From Acidobacteriota bacterium (GTDB lineage Bacteria; Acidobacteriota; Blastocatellia; Pyrinomonadales; Pyrinomonadaceae): a stretch of DNA of 64,000 nucleotides. The DNA is taken from contig JAKOVX010000077.1 in NCBI GenBank assembly GCA_029781855.1, positions 1 through 64,000 on the forward strand, written 5' to 3'. The position numbers and the translations under genes are program-made. Shown piece by piece: positions 1-9,370 of this stretch (position 1 is the stretch's first letter; each line of letters starts with the position of its first letter). The notes below the pieces were generated by a model. That model was not told the DNA's origin. It searched no databases and saw only the letters and a program-made list of their open reading frames with translations.

Positions 1-690
1 TCGCCGTCGACGGCGGGCAAATTCGGATTTTCGAAGGAGGCCGCGGCAAATTTTCTGTATTCGGTGATCCAGCTCCGCAAAGATAAGGCTGCATTCATGA
101 CGTTTGATAACGAGATCAATCTTCGGCAGGACTTTACGGACAAGCTTGATCTGCTGCAGAAAGCCGTTGATAAGGTCAAAAAACCGGGTTCGCAGACAGC
201 TCTTTATGACGCTGTATGGCAGTTTACCGATGAGAAACTCCGAAATGTGCCGGGCCGGCGTGTGATCGTGGTCATTTCGGATGGTGACGACACATTCAGC
301 AGGGCCGACCTGAAGGACGCGATCGACATCGCCCAGCGCACCGAGACAGTGATATTTGCGATCTCGACGAAAGGTGGATTTCTCGGGTCTGTTCCCGGAG
401 TTGAAGCCGGTACGGTGAAAGATCGTGGGGATTCGGAACTGACCAAACTCTGCGAAGACACCGGCGGCGAAGCTTTCTTTACAGGCGATATGCTCGCCCT
501 TGAAAGGGCATTCCAGAAGATCTCCGAGGAGCTTCGTTCGCAATATATCATCACCTATCGTCCGGCGAATCAGGAATACGACGGCCGGATGCGGAAGATC
601 GAGGTCCGTTTCGCCGACAAGGACCGAGGGAAGGATTTCAAGATTCGAACCAAGTCCAGCTACCGAGCGATCAAAGACTCGCTGAAGTAA
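1..690 (+). CDS. VWFA-related domain protein, 5' truncated
   Basis: The reading frame is open from base 1, so the gene starts left of the window. The visible part covers the second half of a von Willebrand factor A domain (VVISDGDDT strand, then an alternating beta/alpha pattern). It ends with the RSQYIITYRP...YDGRMRKIEV stretch typical of the acidobacterial VWFA-related family (TIGR03436). The MIDAS DxSxS motif would lie upstream, outside the window. Family members are secreted or periplasmic and their function is not established. It is followed after 19 bases by a second gene of the same family, so the two probably form a tandem duplicate in one transcript. Confidence 0.85.
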   Translation, partial: SPSTAGKFGFSKEAAANFLYSVIQLRKDKAAFMTFDNEINLRQDFTDKLDLLQKAVDKVKKPGSQTALYDAVWQFTDEKLRNVPGRRVIVVISDGDDTFSRADLKDAIDIAQRTETVIFAISTKGGFLGSVPGVEAGTVKDRGDSELTKLCEDTGGEAFFTGDMLALERAFQKISEELRSQYIITYRPANQEYDGRMRKIEVRFADKDRGKDFKIRTKSSYRAIKDSLK

Positions 691-709
691 GGTGGCCAGG
701 AGAAAAGAG

Positions 710-1783
710 ATGTTTTTTAGGCACAAAGCCATTTTATTTATCACTGCGATCGCGATCTTGGCGACGGCGCTTTTCGGATTCGATCGCGTGGACGCACAGC
801 GTAATCCGAATGCGCCTGGCGTAAAGGCGACCCCGACGCCCGAACCGGACGACGAGGTGATCAAGATCAATACTGAGGTCGTCAACGTGTTGTTCACGGC
901 CCAGGATCGCAGCCGCCGGCTTCTGACCGATCTGAAGCAAAGCGACGTCCGCCTCCTGGAAAATGGACAGGTACAGGAGATAAGCGCGTTCGCCCGACAG
1001 GTCGATCTGCCGCTGAGCCTCGCGATCCTGATCGATACCAGCGTTTCGCAGGAACGGACGCTGCCGGAGGAAAAGGCCGCGGCCATTGCGTTCCTTGAGT
1101 CAGTTGTCAGGCCTTCGAAGGATGAGGTCTCGGTCGTCTCATTCACCGGCGAATCGACGCTCGAGCAGGGCATGACGAACAATTTGACGCGGCTGCGTCG
1201 CGCGGTCGAGCGGGTACAATTTGTTCCGCCGTCGGGCTACATCGGCGGCGGCGTCATTGCCGGAACACCGCCGATCTCGGGCGACAATCAGTCAGTTCAG
1301 GGTTCAACGGCGATTTGGGACGCCATTTGGGTGACATCGGACGAAGTGCTTGGACCGGCTCCGGAAAAGACGCGGCGCGCGATCATCCTTTTGACTGATG
1401 GCGTCAACACATCGGGGCGTAAAAAGCTCGACGAAGCAGTTCAGGCGGCGCTTAAATCCGAAGCGATCATTTACTCGATCGGGATCGGCGACAATTTTTA
1501 CAGCGGCGTCGACCGCGGTGCTCTCAACAAGATCAGCGAGCGGACGGGCGGACGAGCCTATTTTCCGCGTGACGAACGCGAACTCCGTACCGCCTTCCAA
1601 CAGATCCAGGAAGAAATGCGGTCGCAGTACCTGATCGCCTATGAGCCATCGGACCAGAAACGCGATGGCACGTACCGGCAGATCGAGATCGAACTGACGA
1701 ACCCGCAGCTCGTAAAGGACAAGGTCAAGGTCACGCACCGTCAGGGCTACTTTGCGAAGTCGTCGACCGCTCCAACGAAATAG
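710..1783 (+). CDS. VWFA-related domain protein, secreted
   Basis: This is a 357-residue protein with a clear N-terminal signal peptide (hydrophobic residues about 8-24, cleavage near VDAQ). A VWA domain follows, with an intact MIDAS-type motif DTSVS at residues 109-113 and a later LLTDG strand. The C-terminal RSQYLIAYEPS...DGTYRQIEI tail is shared with the preceding gene. I chose the ATG at 710 over the in-frame GTG at 692 because AGGAG lies 7 bases upstream of 710 and the signal peptide begins there. It is probably a paralogue of the upstream gene. A metal-dependent adhesion or binding role is known for VWA domains in general; the specific role here is unknown. Confidence 0.88.
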   Translation: MFFRHKAILFITAIAILATALFGFDRVDAQRNPNAPGVKATPTPEPDDEVIKINTEVVNVLFTAQDRSRRLLTDLKQSDVRLLENGQVQEISAFARQVDLPLSLAILIDTSVSQERTLPEEKAAAIAFLESVVRPSKDEVSVVSFTGESTLEQGMTNNLTRLRRAVERVQFVPPSGYIGGGVIAGTPPISGDNQSVQGSTAIWDAIWVTSDEVLGPAPEKTRRAIILLTDGVNTSGRKKLDEAVQAALKSEAIIYSIGIGDNFYSGVDRGALNKISERTGGRAYFPRDERELRTAFQQIQEEMRSQYLIAYEPSDQKRDGTYRQIEIELTNPQLVKDKVKVTHRQGYFAKSSTAPTK

Positions 1784-1804
1784 TGTTTCAAACGGCTTGC
1801 GGCC

Positions 1805-1850
1805 AGACCGTCAAGGGTGACAGATAGTCATCCCTGACGGTCTTCTTATT
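1805..1850. terminator. Rho-independent terminator between convergent genes
   Basis: A 9-bp perfect outer stem (AGACCGTCA/TGACGGTCT) extended by a mostly paired inner stem with loop AGATA is followed by a T-rich tract. It lies between the VWA operon and the converging FAD oxidase gene and probably ends the VWA transcript. Confidence 0.8.
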
Positions 1851-1916
1851 TTTATTCTTAAAATCTTCAAAACCTGGTATGAGCCCGCGCTGTTTCGCGC
1901 AGTTGTACCCCGATAA

Positions 1917-3341
1917 CTAAACAAACATCTTTCCAGGGTTCAATATGCCCTTCGGATCAAAAGCTTTCTTGATGCTTTTCATCACTTCGAGCGTCGGTCG
2001 GTCAATAGCGTAGCTCAGGTATTGCGACTTGACGTAGCCGATTCCGTGTTCGCCTGAGATCGTGCCGCCGAGGTCGACCGAGAGTTGGAACGTCTCGGCA
2101 ACACATTTGCGGGCACGAGCGATCTCATCGGGGTTATCGCGGTCGATGACAAAATTAACGTGGATATTGCCGTCGCCGGCGTGGCCGAAATTGGCGACGA
2201 ATGTGTTGTGCTTGCGGCCGATCTCCTCTATCTTCGCCACGAGTTCGGGCACCCTGGAACGCGGAACGACGACATCCTCGTTGATCTTGAGCGTGCCGTA
2301 CTTCATTAATGAAGGCGAGATGGCTCGGCGGACATCCCAGAGTTTGTCTTCCTCCTCTTTCGATTTGGCTCGCAGAATGTCAAAACCGCTGTTCTCGCCG
2401 ATGATCCGTTCGATCGTGACGGCGTTTCGTTCGACCTCCTCACGTGAACCGTCAACCGCGACGAGCAACACGGCTTCGGCGTCGGGCGACAGTCCGAATG
2501 CAAAATTCTCCTCGACGGCAGCGACGCAGAACTTGTCCAAAACCTCCATCGCCATCGGCAAAAGGCCCTCGGGCGTGAATTTCGTCAACACCTTGCATGC
2601 GGCTTCCATCGATCGAAAGCTCGCGCGGACGGTCGAGGTCGCCTCGGGCAAGGGCAGCAGCTTGAGCGTAGCCTCGGTAATGATGCCGAGCATCCCTTCG
2701 GAACCGCACATAAGGCCGGTCAGGTCGAACCCGACGACATTCTTGACCGTCTTGCCGCCGGTGCGTATCACTTCGCCCGTAGCGGTCACGACCTCGAGGC
2801 CGAGCACGTGGTGCTTGGTCACGCCGTATTTAGGCGTCCGCATACCGCCGGCGTTCTCGGCGATGTTGCCGCCGATGAACGAATCTTTGTAGCTGGCCGG
2901 GTCAGGAGCGAACATCAGCCCTTTCTGCTCCGCCGCCTGCTGCAGTTCGATCGTGCGGATGCCGGGCTGGCAGACGGCGTACAGGTCGTCGACGTTGATC
3001 TCGATGATCCGGTTCATCCGGTCGGTACCGATCACGATGCCGCCGTCGATCGGCACCGCGCCGCCCGTGTACCCAACGCCGCCGCCGCGGGCCGTCACGG
3101 GAAAGAATGCCTCGTTCGCGAGCTTGAGGATCTCGACCATTTGCGCAGTTGACTCGGGGAAAACAACTGCCTCGGGAGGGAATTTCTCCTTGACCGCGTC
3201 GGCTCCGTACGGCTCAACCCGCGCCGGATCAATAACAACATTCTCGGCCCCAACGATGGTGCGAAGCTTGTCCAAAACCTTAGGATTCGACGCATTCGTC
3301 GTCTGCCGGCCATGCGATGTGAAATGGATGGATTCGAACAT
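1917..3341 (-). CDS. FAD-linked oxidase, glycolate oxidase GlcD / D-lactate dehydrogenase family
   Basis: This is a 474-residue flavoprotein of the FAD_binding_4 plus FAD-oxidase C family, which oxidises 2-hydroxy acids such as glycolate or D-lactate. The FAD-binding segment RGGGVGYTGGAVP is near residue 85. The C-terminal active-site region has FGHAGDGNIHVNF and GEHGIGYVKSQYL. The length matches GlcD. The ATG at 3341 is preferred over the longer TTG start at 3374. There is no adjacent glcE or glcF, so it probably acts as a single-subunit D-lactate or 2-hydroxyacid dehydrogenase. Substrate cannot be assigned from sequence alone. Confidence 0.88.
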   Translation of the reverse strand: MFESIHFTSHGRQTTNASNPKVLDKLRTIVGAENVVIDPARVEPYGADAVKEKFPPEAVVFPESTAQMVEILKLANEAFFPVTARGGGVGYTGGAVPIDGGIVIGTDRMNRIIEINVDDLYAVCQPGIRTIELQQAAEQKGLMFAPDPASYKDSFIGGNIAENAGGMRTPKYGVTKHHVLGLEVVTATGEVIRTGGKTVKNVVGFDLTGLMCGSEGMLGIITEATLKLLPLPEATSTVRASFRSMEAACKVLTKFTPEGLLPMAMEVLDKFCVAAVEENFAFGLSPDAEAVLLVAVDGSREEVERNAVTIERIIGENSGFDILRAKSKEEEDKLWDVRRAISPSLMKYGTLKINEDVVVPRSRVPELVAKIEEIGRKHNTFVANFGHAGDGNIHVNFVIDRDNPDEIARARKCVAETFQLSVDLGGTISGEHGIGYVKSQYLSYAIDRPTLEVMKSIKKAFDPKGILNPGKMFV

Positions 3342-3462
3342 GATCTTTGGCTCAATCGTAGCAAATTTACGCAAATCGCGATATATCTGCTAAACTCTCA
3401 AGAAATCCGCCGAAATCAGATTTTCAGCCTCCTAACCGGATGCAAAAGTTGAAGCACAATTT

Positions 3463-4983
3463 ATGAAACTGCCAAAGATCTCTTTGACCTGGAAGATCAT
3501 GATCGGCCTCGCTCTGGGAATATTTCTCGGCTGGCTGATGCACGAGTTTGAAGTCACAAAGGACGGAAAGCACACGGTTTTCGGCTTCGACGCGCCGACA
3601 TTGTTGGCATTTGTCAGATCCTTGTCGACGTTATTCCTAAATCTGATCAAGTCGATCATCGCACCGTTGATATTCGCGACGCTGGTTGTCGGCATTTCCG
3701 GCACGGGCGACATCAAGCAGGTCGGCCGGATCGGGGTCAAGGCCCTCATATATTTTGAGATCGTGACGACACTTGCACTGTTTATCGGACTCGCGGCGGT
3801 AAATATTACGCGGCCGGGCGACGGCGTGTCGCTGGCGGGCATTGCGAAGGGTGAGGATAAGGCGTCATTGGCTCAAAAAGCTCAGGAGTATTCGAAAGAA
3901 GCCAACGAGGCACTGAAGAACGCCGAAGAATTCCGCCAACGGGCTCAAACCGACCCGACTGCCGCGGGACTTGCGGATGAGCAATCGGTCCTCGCCGCTC
4001 AACGATCGGCCGCGGCGGCGGACGCGGCGTCAAAGGCATTGACCGCACCCGACCCGCCGGCCAAGCCAAAGACATTCGGCGAGATCGTCGCACATCTTTC
4101 GCCGACGTCCATTATCCAGGCGATGGCCGAGGGCGACGTGCTGCAGATCGTCATTTTCTCGGTGATCTTTGCTCTCGCCGTGACAGGTATCGGACCCAAG
4201 GCAAAGCCGGTCGTCGACTGGTGTCAGTCGCTCGCTGACATTATGTTTCGGTTTACCGAGTACGTAATGAAATTTGCGCCGGTAGGTGTAGGAGCCGCCA
4301 TGGCGTACACGATCGCCCATAACGAGCAAGGTCTCGGCGTGCTCAAGAACCTGGGTGCGCTTGTACTTACGCTCTATGGTGCTCTTATCGCGTTCGCAGC
4401 GATCGTCCTGCTGCCGATCGCGCTCATTTTCAGGGTACCGCTGCGGGATTTCTTCAACGCGGTAAAGACGCCGGCAACCATCGCGTTTGCGACAACCTCG
4501 AGCGAATCGGCGTTGCCAAAGGCGATGGAAAATCTTGCCCGGCTTGGCGTGCCGCGACGGATCGTCGGTTTCGTGCTGCCGACCGGCTACAGTTTCAATC
4601 TTGATGGTACGACACTGTATCTCGCGCTCGCGTCTATCTTTGTCGCGCAGGCTGCCGGCATCGAACTCTCGTGGACCCAGCAGATCGTTATGCTTTTGAC
4701 CTTGATGCTGACGTCAAAGGGCGTCGCCGGTGTGCCGCGTGCGTCGCTCGTGATCCTGCTCGGAACACTTGCCTCCTTCGCCCTTCCGGTCGAAGGCGTG
4801 ATCCTGATCCTCGGCGTCGATGAGTTGATGGACATGGCCCGAACGATGATCAACGTCATTGGGAACTGCCTGGCAACCGTCGTGATAGCCAAATGGGAGG
4901 GAGCGTTCCGCAACGACGAGTGGAAACGTGAAGAAGCAGAGCTCGAGGAAGTCACTGGCCTCGGGCCGCTAGTTACGGCATAG
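3463..4983 (+). CDS. Dicarboxylate/amino acid:cation symporter (DAACS) with expanded loop
   Basis: This is a 506-residue inner-membrane transporter of the GltP/DctA family. Diagnostic segments are present: TIAFATTSSESALPKAME (hairpin 1 serine motif), YSFNLDGTTLYLA (TM7 cation/substrate site) and SKGVAGVPRASLVIL (hairpin 2). The protein is longer than DctA because the loop after the fourth hydrophobic segment contains about 75 extra residues (roughly 129-203), rich in Ala, Glu, Lys and Gln and predicted helical. It probably imports C4-dicarboxylates, glutamate or aspartate with protons or sodium. It is transcribed divergently from the FAD oxidase and converges on the glycosyltransferase gene. 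Confidence 0.93.
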   Translation: MKLPKISLTWKIMIGLALGIFLGWLMHEFEVTKDGKHTVFGFDAPTLLAFVRSLSTLFLNLIKSIIAPLIFATLVVGISGTGDIKQVGRIGVKALIYFEIVTTLALFIGLAAVNITRPGDGVSLAGIAKGEDKASLAQKAQEYSKEANEALKNAEEFRQRAQTDPTAAGLADEQSVLAAQRSAAAADAASKALTAPDPPAKPKTFGEIVAHLSPTSIIQAMAEGDVLQIVIFSVIFALAVTGIGPKAKPVVDWCQSLADIMFRFTEYVMKFAPVGVGAAMAYTIAHNEQGLGVLKNLGALVLTLYGALIAFAAIVLLPIALIFRVPLRDFFNAVKTPATIAFATTSSESALPKAMENLARLGVPRRIVGFVLPTGYSFNLDGTTLYLALASIFVAQAAGIELSWTQQIVMLLTLMLTSKGVAGVPRASLVILLGTLASFALPVEGVILILGVDELMDMARTMINVIGNCLATVVIAKWEGAFRNDEWKREEAELEEVTGLGPLVTA

Positions 4984-5002
4984 CCGCCGCGTTTCCGCGG
5001 GA

Positions 5003-6142
5003 TCAGATGGAATCGATGATCTCGCTAATGCGCCGGCAGGAATTTTCGAGTGAAAATTTGGTTTCTACCTTTGCGCGGGCTGCATCGCCCGCGCGTTTCA
5101 GGGTGTTTCGATCGTCATAAAACGCTCTTATCGAACTGCTGAGGGCCTCGATATCGAGATACGGGACGACGGCTCCGGCGTCCTCACCGATAAACTCGGG
5201 CATACCGCCGGCATTTTCAAAACAAATTACGGGCTTGCCGAGAGCCGCCGACTCGAGGCATACGAGCGGGAACGTGTCCTCGCGGGAGGTCAGGAGAAAC
5301 AGGTCGGCCGCGGCGAAATATGGCGCGGGTGACTCGGTGGATTCGATGACGCGAACGCGTTCTTTCTCATCGATCCGAGCTAGGTCGAACATCACCTCAT
5401 TGTAAGTTGGATTTGTCGGCGCTGACCTGCCGGCTACCCAAATGAAGTAAATATCGGGAAGTTCGCCAGTCTGGCGGACCGCGGTCTGGAGAAAAAGGTC
5501 AACGCCCTTTCGCCATTCGAGCGTCCCGCTGCCGGCAACGACGAAGGCATCTGCGGGAATACCCAGACCCGCACGGATATCGTCAACGTTGTACTCGGCG
5601 GACCGGTCAACGGCCGAGAAATCGTAAACGACCTCGACCGGCTTTTCTATCCCGAAGCCACGCAGCATCTTGACCGTCGCACCCGAGCCTCCGACGAACA
5701 TATCGACCGACGATGTAAGTTCTGTAAACCGCTCGACGGTGAAAAGTGTTTTGATGATATATTCCAGCTCGTGCATCCAGCAGATCGTTTTTGCCCCTCG
5801 TTTCTTGAAGTAACGCAGGTATTCGAGCGTGATCGCCGTATTGCCCATCACGAGGTCATAGTCCGTTTTGAACGGTTCGAGCCCCTTTGTCCTGAGACTT
5901 CGGGTTTCCAGCATCTCTTCCTTTAGTTTGCGGAAACCGCGGCTCACGATCGAACTGCCCGGATCCGGCAGGACGAAAACGGGCACGAGGTCGCGATAGG
6001 CGGAGACTAGTTCGCCGCCCGAAAGCAGCAGGAGTTGAATATCGAGGTCGGTATTCTCTCTCAGCCACCTGATGAGGTGCAGGAGCACGACCGGTGCGCC
6101 GGTACGTGTCGCTTCGTGGCCGATCAGGAGTATCCGTTTCAT
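5003..6142 (-). CDS. Glycosyltransferase family 4 (GT-B fold)
   Basis: This 379-residue protein begins with a Rossmann strand (MKRILLIGHEATRTGAP). It carries the GT4 nucleotide-sugar motif EDTFPLVCLESAALGKPVI near residue 280, with the paired glutamates of the E-x7-E motif. No signal peptide or membrane segment is seen, so it acts on the cytoplasmic face. It is the third gene of a minus-strand group after an ABC permease and its ATPase, which suggests that it helps build the surface polysaccharide exported by that transporter. Donor and acceptor are unknown. Confidence 0.9.
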   Translation of the reverse strand: MKRILLIGHEATRTGAPVVLLHLIRWLRENTDLDIQLLLLSGGELVSAYRDLVPVFVLPDPGSSIVSRGFRKLKEEMLETRSLRTKGLEPFKTDYDLVMGNTAITLEYLRYFKKRGAKTICWMHELEYIIKTLFTVERFTELTSSVDMFVGGSGATVKMLRGFGIEKPVEVVYDFSAVDRSAEYNVDDIRAGLGIPADAFVVAGSGTLEWRKGVDLFLQTAVRQTGELPDIYFIWVAGRSAPTNPTYNEVMFDLARIDEKERVRVIESTESPAPYFAAADLFLLTSREDTFPLVCLESAALGKPVICFENAGGMPEFIGEDAGAVVPYLDIEALSSSIRAFYDDRNTLKRAGDAARAKVETKFSLENSCRRISEIIDSI

Positions 6143-6184
6143 ATTATCGGTGTCGAAAATTGGGTGCCGCGACGTCCACGTAGT

Positions 6185-7384
6185 TCAGATGCCAGTCGAT
6201 TCCCACGTAGGTTTGATCTGAACGTACCCGTAATCCTTGTAAATCGACAGTTCGGTGCCTGTATCGATGATCGTCAACGGACAAATATCCACATTATTAT
6301 CGATGATCTCGCCTGTCGGCAAAAAGATCTGAAGCAGGAACGAATAGCTGTTCGGCGCGATGAAATCACGCGGAATGCCAAATCGGACCTCGGCCTCGAC
6401 AGCATCTTTTGGAACTACGTCCTTGACCAGCCGATGCTCGGTGAAAACACGGTCCTTGTACTTACTAAGAAGAGCCACGCAAAAGAGTGCACCGCGCTTG
6501 TGATCGTCGATCCTGACCTTGAAATTCAAAAAGAGATCTTCGTCATGGGCGATCTCCGAAGCTGGGATACCCTCAGAATTTGTGACGTACGCCTCGGTGA
6601 TCTGCATCGGCTTTGCCGGATTTGGGGCGTCAATCTTGTAATGGCGGACGGACTTGGCCAACCTCAGGTAATCGTCGATCGTGTCGTCGATCGGCCCGGA
6701 CGAGATGAGCTTGCCGTTGTCGAGCAGCAGGCCGCGTTGGCAGATCTGCGCGAGGCTGCCGAGGTTGTGGCTGACGAACAAAACAGTGCGTCCGGACCTG
6801 CCGACCTCGTCCATTTTGCCGAGGCACTTCTGCTGAAACAGCATGTCGCCAACGGCGAGCACCTCGTCGACGATCAAAACCTCAGGGTCAAGATGGGCCG
6901 CGACCGAGAACGCGAGCCGCATGTACATCCCGCTCGAATAGTGCTTGACCGGAGTGTCGAGAAACCGCTCGACCTCCGAAAACTCAACGATCTCGTCGAA
7001 TTTGCGGTCGATCTCGGCCCGCCGCATCCCGAGGATCGCTCCGTTAAGATAGACGTTTTCGCGGCCAGTCAGTTCGTTGTGAAATCCGGTCCCGACCTCG
7101 AGCAGGCTGCCGACGCGCCCGCGGATCTCGGCTGTGCCTTTCGTTGGCTTGGTGATCCGCGAAAGAATCTTGAGCAGCGTCGATTTGCCGGCACCGTTGC
7201 GGCCGATGATGCCGATCGTCTCGCCTTCGCCGACGGTAAAGCTGACCTCGTCGAGTGCCCGAAGGATCGAACCGTCATTCTTCCGCGGCCGGAAAACAGC
7301 GGCGACCGAATCACGGAACGAGTTGTGCCGCGCGACACCGAGCTTGTATTCTTTCGTAAGGTTTTCGGCCTTGATCACTTGCAT
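6185..7384 (-). CDS. Polysaccharide ABC exporter, ATP-binding subunit (Wzt/TagH-like)
   Basis: This is a 399-residue ATPase with Walker A GRNGAGKST, ABC signature YSSGMYMRLAFSVA and Walker B VLIVDEVLAVGD. The nucleotide-binding domain is followed by an extension of about 150 residues of beta character, as in Wzt proteins, where it recognises the glycan to be exported. The ATG at 7384 is preferred to the longer 7441 start because the conserved domain begins at MQVIKAENLTKEYK. The ATG lies only 4 bases after the permease stop codon, so the two are co-translated. Role: energising export of O-antigen-like or other surface glycan. Confidence 0.93.
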   Translation of the reverse strand: MQVIKAENLTKEYKLGVARHNSFRDSVAAVFRPRKNDGSILRALDEVSFTVGEGETIGIIGRNGAGKSTLLKILSRITKPTKGTAEIRGRVGSLLEVGTGFHNELTGRENVYLNGAILGMRRAEIDRKFDEIVEFSEVERFLDTPVKHYSSGMYMRLAFSVAAHLDPEVLIVDEVLAVGDMLFQQKCLGKMDEVGRSGRTVLFVSHNLGSLAQICQRGLLLDNGKLISSGPIDDTIDDYLRLAKSVRHYKIDAPNPAKPMQITEAYVTNSEGIPASEIAHDEDLFLNFKVRIDDHKRGALFCVALLSKYKDRVFTEHRLVKDVVPKDAVEAEVRFGIPRDFIAPNSYSFLLQIFLPTGEIIDNNVDICPLTIIDTGTELSIYKDYGYVQIKPTWESTGI

Positions 7385-7388
7385 CGGG

Positions 7389-8228
7389 CTAGACCAGATC
7401 GGCGAAGTCGTCCTCCATTCGAGTAAATACGAGAAGCGCACCCACGCACGAAACGACGACCGCGAGGCACGAAACTCCGATCAGCTGCCAGTCGAACGGC
7501 AGGCCGAAGAGCGAACTGCGAAAGCCGTCGATGATGCCGGTGAGCGGATTTATGGCAAATACGAGCCGCCACTTCTCTGAAACAATACTGGCCGGATAAA
7601 AGATCGGCGACGCGATCATCCATACCTGCAGCATGAACGGCACGGCAAACTTTACATCGCGATAACGGACATTAAGGGCCGAGAAGAATGTACCCACGGC
7701 CGCAGTTTGAATGAGTGCCAGGAAAACAAACACGGGCGCAAGCAAAACGGACGATGTCGGCACCCGGCCGTAGTAGATCATCAAAATGATGAGGATCGCG
7801 ACGCTGAACAGCAGGTCAAATAATCCCGCAAACGTCGCCGCCAGCGGAACGATCAGCCGCGGAAAATACACCTTTGTAACAAGATTGACGTTGCTGACAA
7901 AGCTGTTGCTGGCGATGGAGATCGAGCCGTGGGCAAATAGCCATATCACCAAGCCAGCCAACGCGAAAAGCGGATAAGGCACGCTGCCCGTATCGAATCG
8001 CGCCCACGAGGCAAAGATCAGCGTGAAGATCGCGGTCGTGATGATCGGCTGCAGCAGGACCCACGCAATGCCGATCGCGGTCTGTTTATATCGGATCTGA
8101 ATATCGCGGAGCGTAAGGAAATATAACAGCTCGCGATATTCCCACAGTTCCGCGAGGTTCACGGCCTCGAATGCGCGCCGCGGCCGGATGCGGATAGTTT
8201 GGATCGGTTGTGTCTGATCTGCGTTCAA
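7389..8228 (-). CDS. ABC-2 type polysaccharide export permease (Wzm/TagG-like)
   Basis: This is a membrane protein of about 279 residues with six hydrophobic segments. It has the LWEYRELLYFLTLRDIQIRYK region that starts Wzm/KpsM/TagG permeases, so it forms the pore partner of the downstream ATPase. The open frame extends upstream to 8441 but overlaps the end of the serine hydrolase gene and loses family similarity. The best-fitting start is the TTG at 8228, giving the normal family length. No clear Shine-Dalgarno is seen, but a TATAAT lies just upstream, so the message may have a very short leader. Start position is uncertain; family call is firm. Confidence 0.88.
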   Translation of the reverse strand: MNADQTQPIQTIRIRPRRAFEAVNLAELWEYRELLYFLTLRDIQIRYKQTAIGIAWVLLQPIITTAIFTLIFASWARFDTGSVPYPLFALAGLVIWLFAHGSISIASNSFVSNVNLVTKVYFPRLIVPLAATFAGLFDLLFSVAILIILMIYYGRVPTSSVLLAPVFVFLALIQTAAVGTFFSALNVRYRDVKFAVPFMLQVWMIASPIFYPASIVSEKWRLVFAINPLTGIIDGFRSSLFGLPFDWQLIGVSCLAVVVSCVGALLVFTRMEDDFADLV

Positions 8229-8274
8229 GCCATTGATTATAACCGAACGCGGGAATTTCCCGATATCGAGACGC

Positions 8275-9300
8275 CTATTTGGCGGGTTTTCCGAGCAAGA
8301 GCCGTGAAATGAATTCGCGGTCATCCCAACCGGACAATCTGCCTTGGCGAACCACGACCATATCGAGCGACGGAATGATATAGAGCCGCTGATTCGCGGC
8401 ACCTGCCGCCATATAGAGGTCCTTAACCTCGTCCGAGACACCGCTGCCGACCGTTTCGTCCGCTGCCGTCCGTCGGCCGCCGCCGGGTCCGATTCCCGGA
8501 TGATTCAGCCAGAACGATATTCCGTAGGCGGGATTGGCGGGCGAGCTTTTGACAAGCTCATCGAGCAGCTTCTTGCTGATGATCTGTTTTCCGTTCCACT
8601 TGCCGCCATTCCTAAGAAACAGGCCCAATTTGACCCATTCCCGGGCAGTCAAACTCGCTCCCTGCGGCAGCAGCGGCTGACCATCCCGCTCGTTCCACGA
8701 TGCGACCTTGAGGCCGATCGGATCGAGGATGCGCCGGTGGAGATACTGCATCACGGTCTCGCCTTTCGGTTTCAGCTTTCGTGTCATGACCTCGCCGAAT
8801 ACCTGAAATGGCACGGGCCCGTATTGAAAATGCGTGCCGGGATCGAATGCGGCCGGAACACTTATCGCATCTCGATATGACGGAGGAAAGCCGATCTGCC
8901 CTGCGTCGAGGCCGCTCTCGAGCGACAACAGCTGCCGCAAAGTTATCGCTGACTTGCGTTTGTCCGTTTTCCATTCGGTGATCGTGTCCGACACCTTTTC
9001 GTCGAAGCCGGTTATAAGTTTGTCCTCGATCGCCGCGGCGAGCATCACGCCGGTGAACGATTTGGTGCCGCTCGCGAGCATCCACGGGTCATTCGCCGTG
9101 TGCCCATTCTGATAATCTTCGAAGACGATCTTGTCGCCTTTCATCACCAAAACCGACAGGCCGCGATGATCGCGGGAATACTCTGCTGCCATTCGAAACC
9201 GCTCGGCCTCGGTGTTCGCCTGGCGGATCTGTCCATTGACGCGGCAGCCGACAATGAAAAACAGCGTAAAAATGAGAAGTGCGTTGATCTTTCCGTTCAT
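8275..9300 (-). CDS. Serine hydrolase, beta-lactamase/esterase (class C-like) lipoprotein
   Basis: This is a 341-residue protein. It starts with a lipoprotein-type signal (lipobox FIVGC, Cys19), so it is probably anchored in the envelope. The catalytic SxxK motif is SGTK at residues 77-80. The later half shows the penicillin-binding-like fold pattern (YGISFWLNHPG and the C-terminal strand region). The family includes beta-lactamases, carboxylesterases and D-amino peptidases, and the substrate cannot be told. It lies upstream of the glycan exporter genes on the same strand, with its stop 46 bases before the permease start. Confidence 0.88.
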   Translation of the reverse strand: MNGKINALLIFTLFFIVGCRVNGQIRQANTEAERFRMAAEYSRDHRGLSVLVMKGDKIVFEDYQNGHTANDPWMLASGTKSFTGVMLAAAIEDKLITGFDEKVSDTITEWKTDKRKSAITLRQLLSLESGLDAGQIGFPPSYRDAISVPAAFDPGTHFQYGPVPFQVFGEVMTRKLKPKGETVMQYLHRRILDPIGLKVASWNERDGQPLLPQGASLTAREWVKLGLFLRNGGKWNGKQIISKKLLDELVKSSPANPAYGISFWLNHPGIGPGGGRRTAADETVGSGVSDEVKDLYMAAGAANQRLYIIPSLDMVVVRQGRLSGWDDREFISRLLLGKPAK

Positions 9301-9370
9301 GTTCTTAGATAGCGAGAGCCGGAGATCAGCAAATTACGTCGATCTTCGGCCCTCGTGTCTGGGAGATCTG

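Noticed and set aside
6035..7426. 463-residue plus-strand open frame
   Set aside because: It lies antisense to the Wzt-like ATPase and glycosyltransferase, whose motifs are intact. The long open frame is a by-product of GC-rich codon use.
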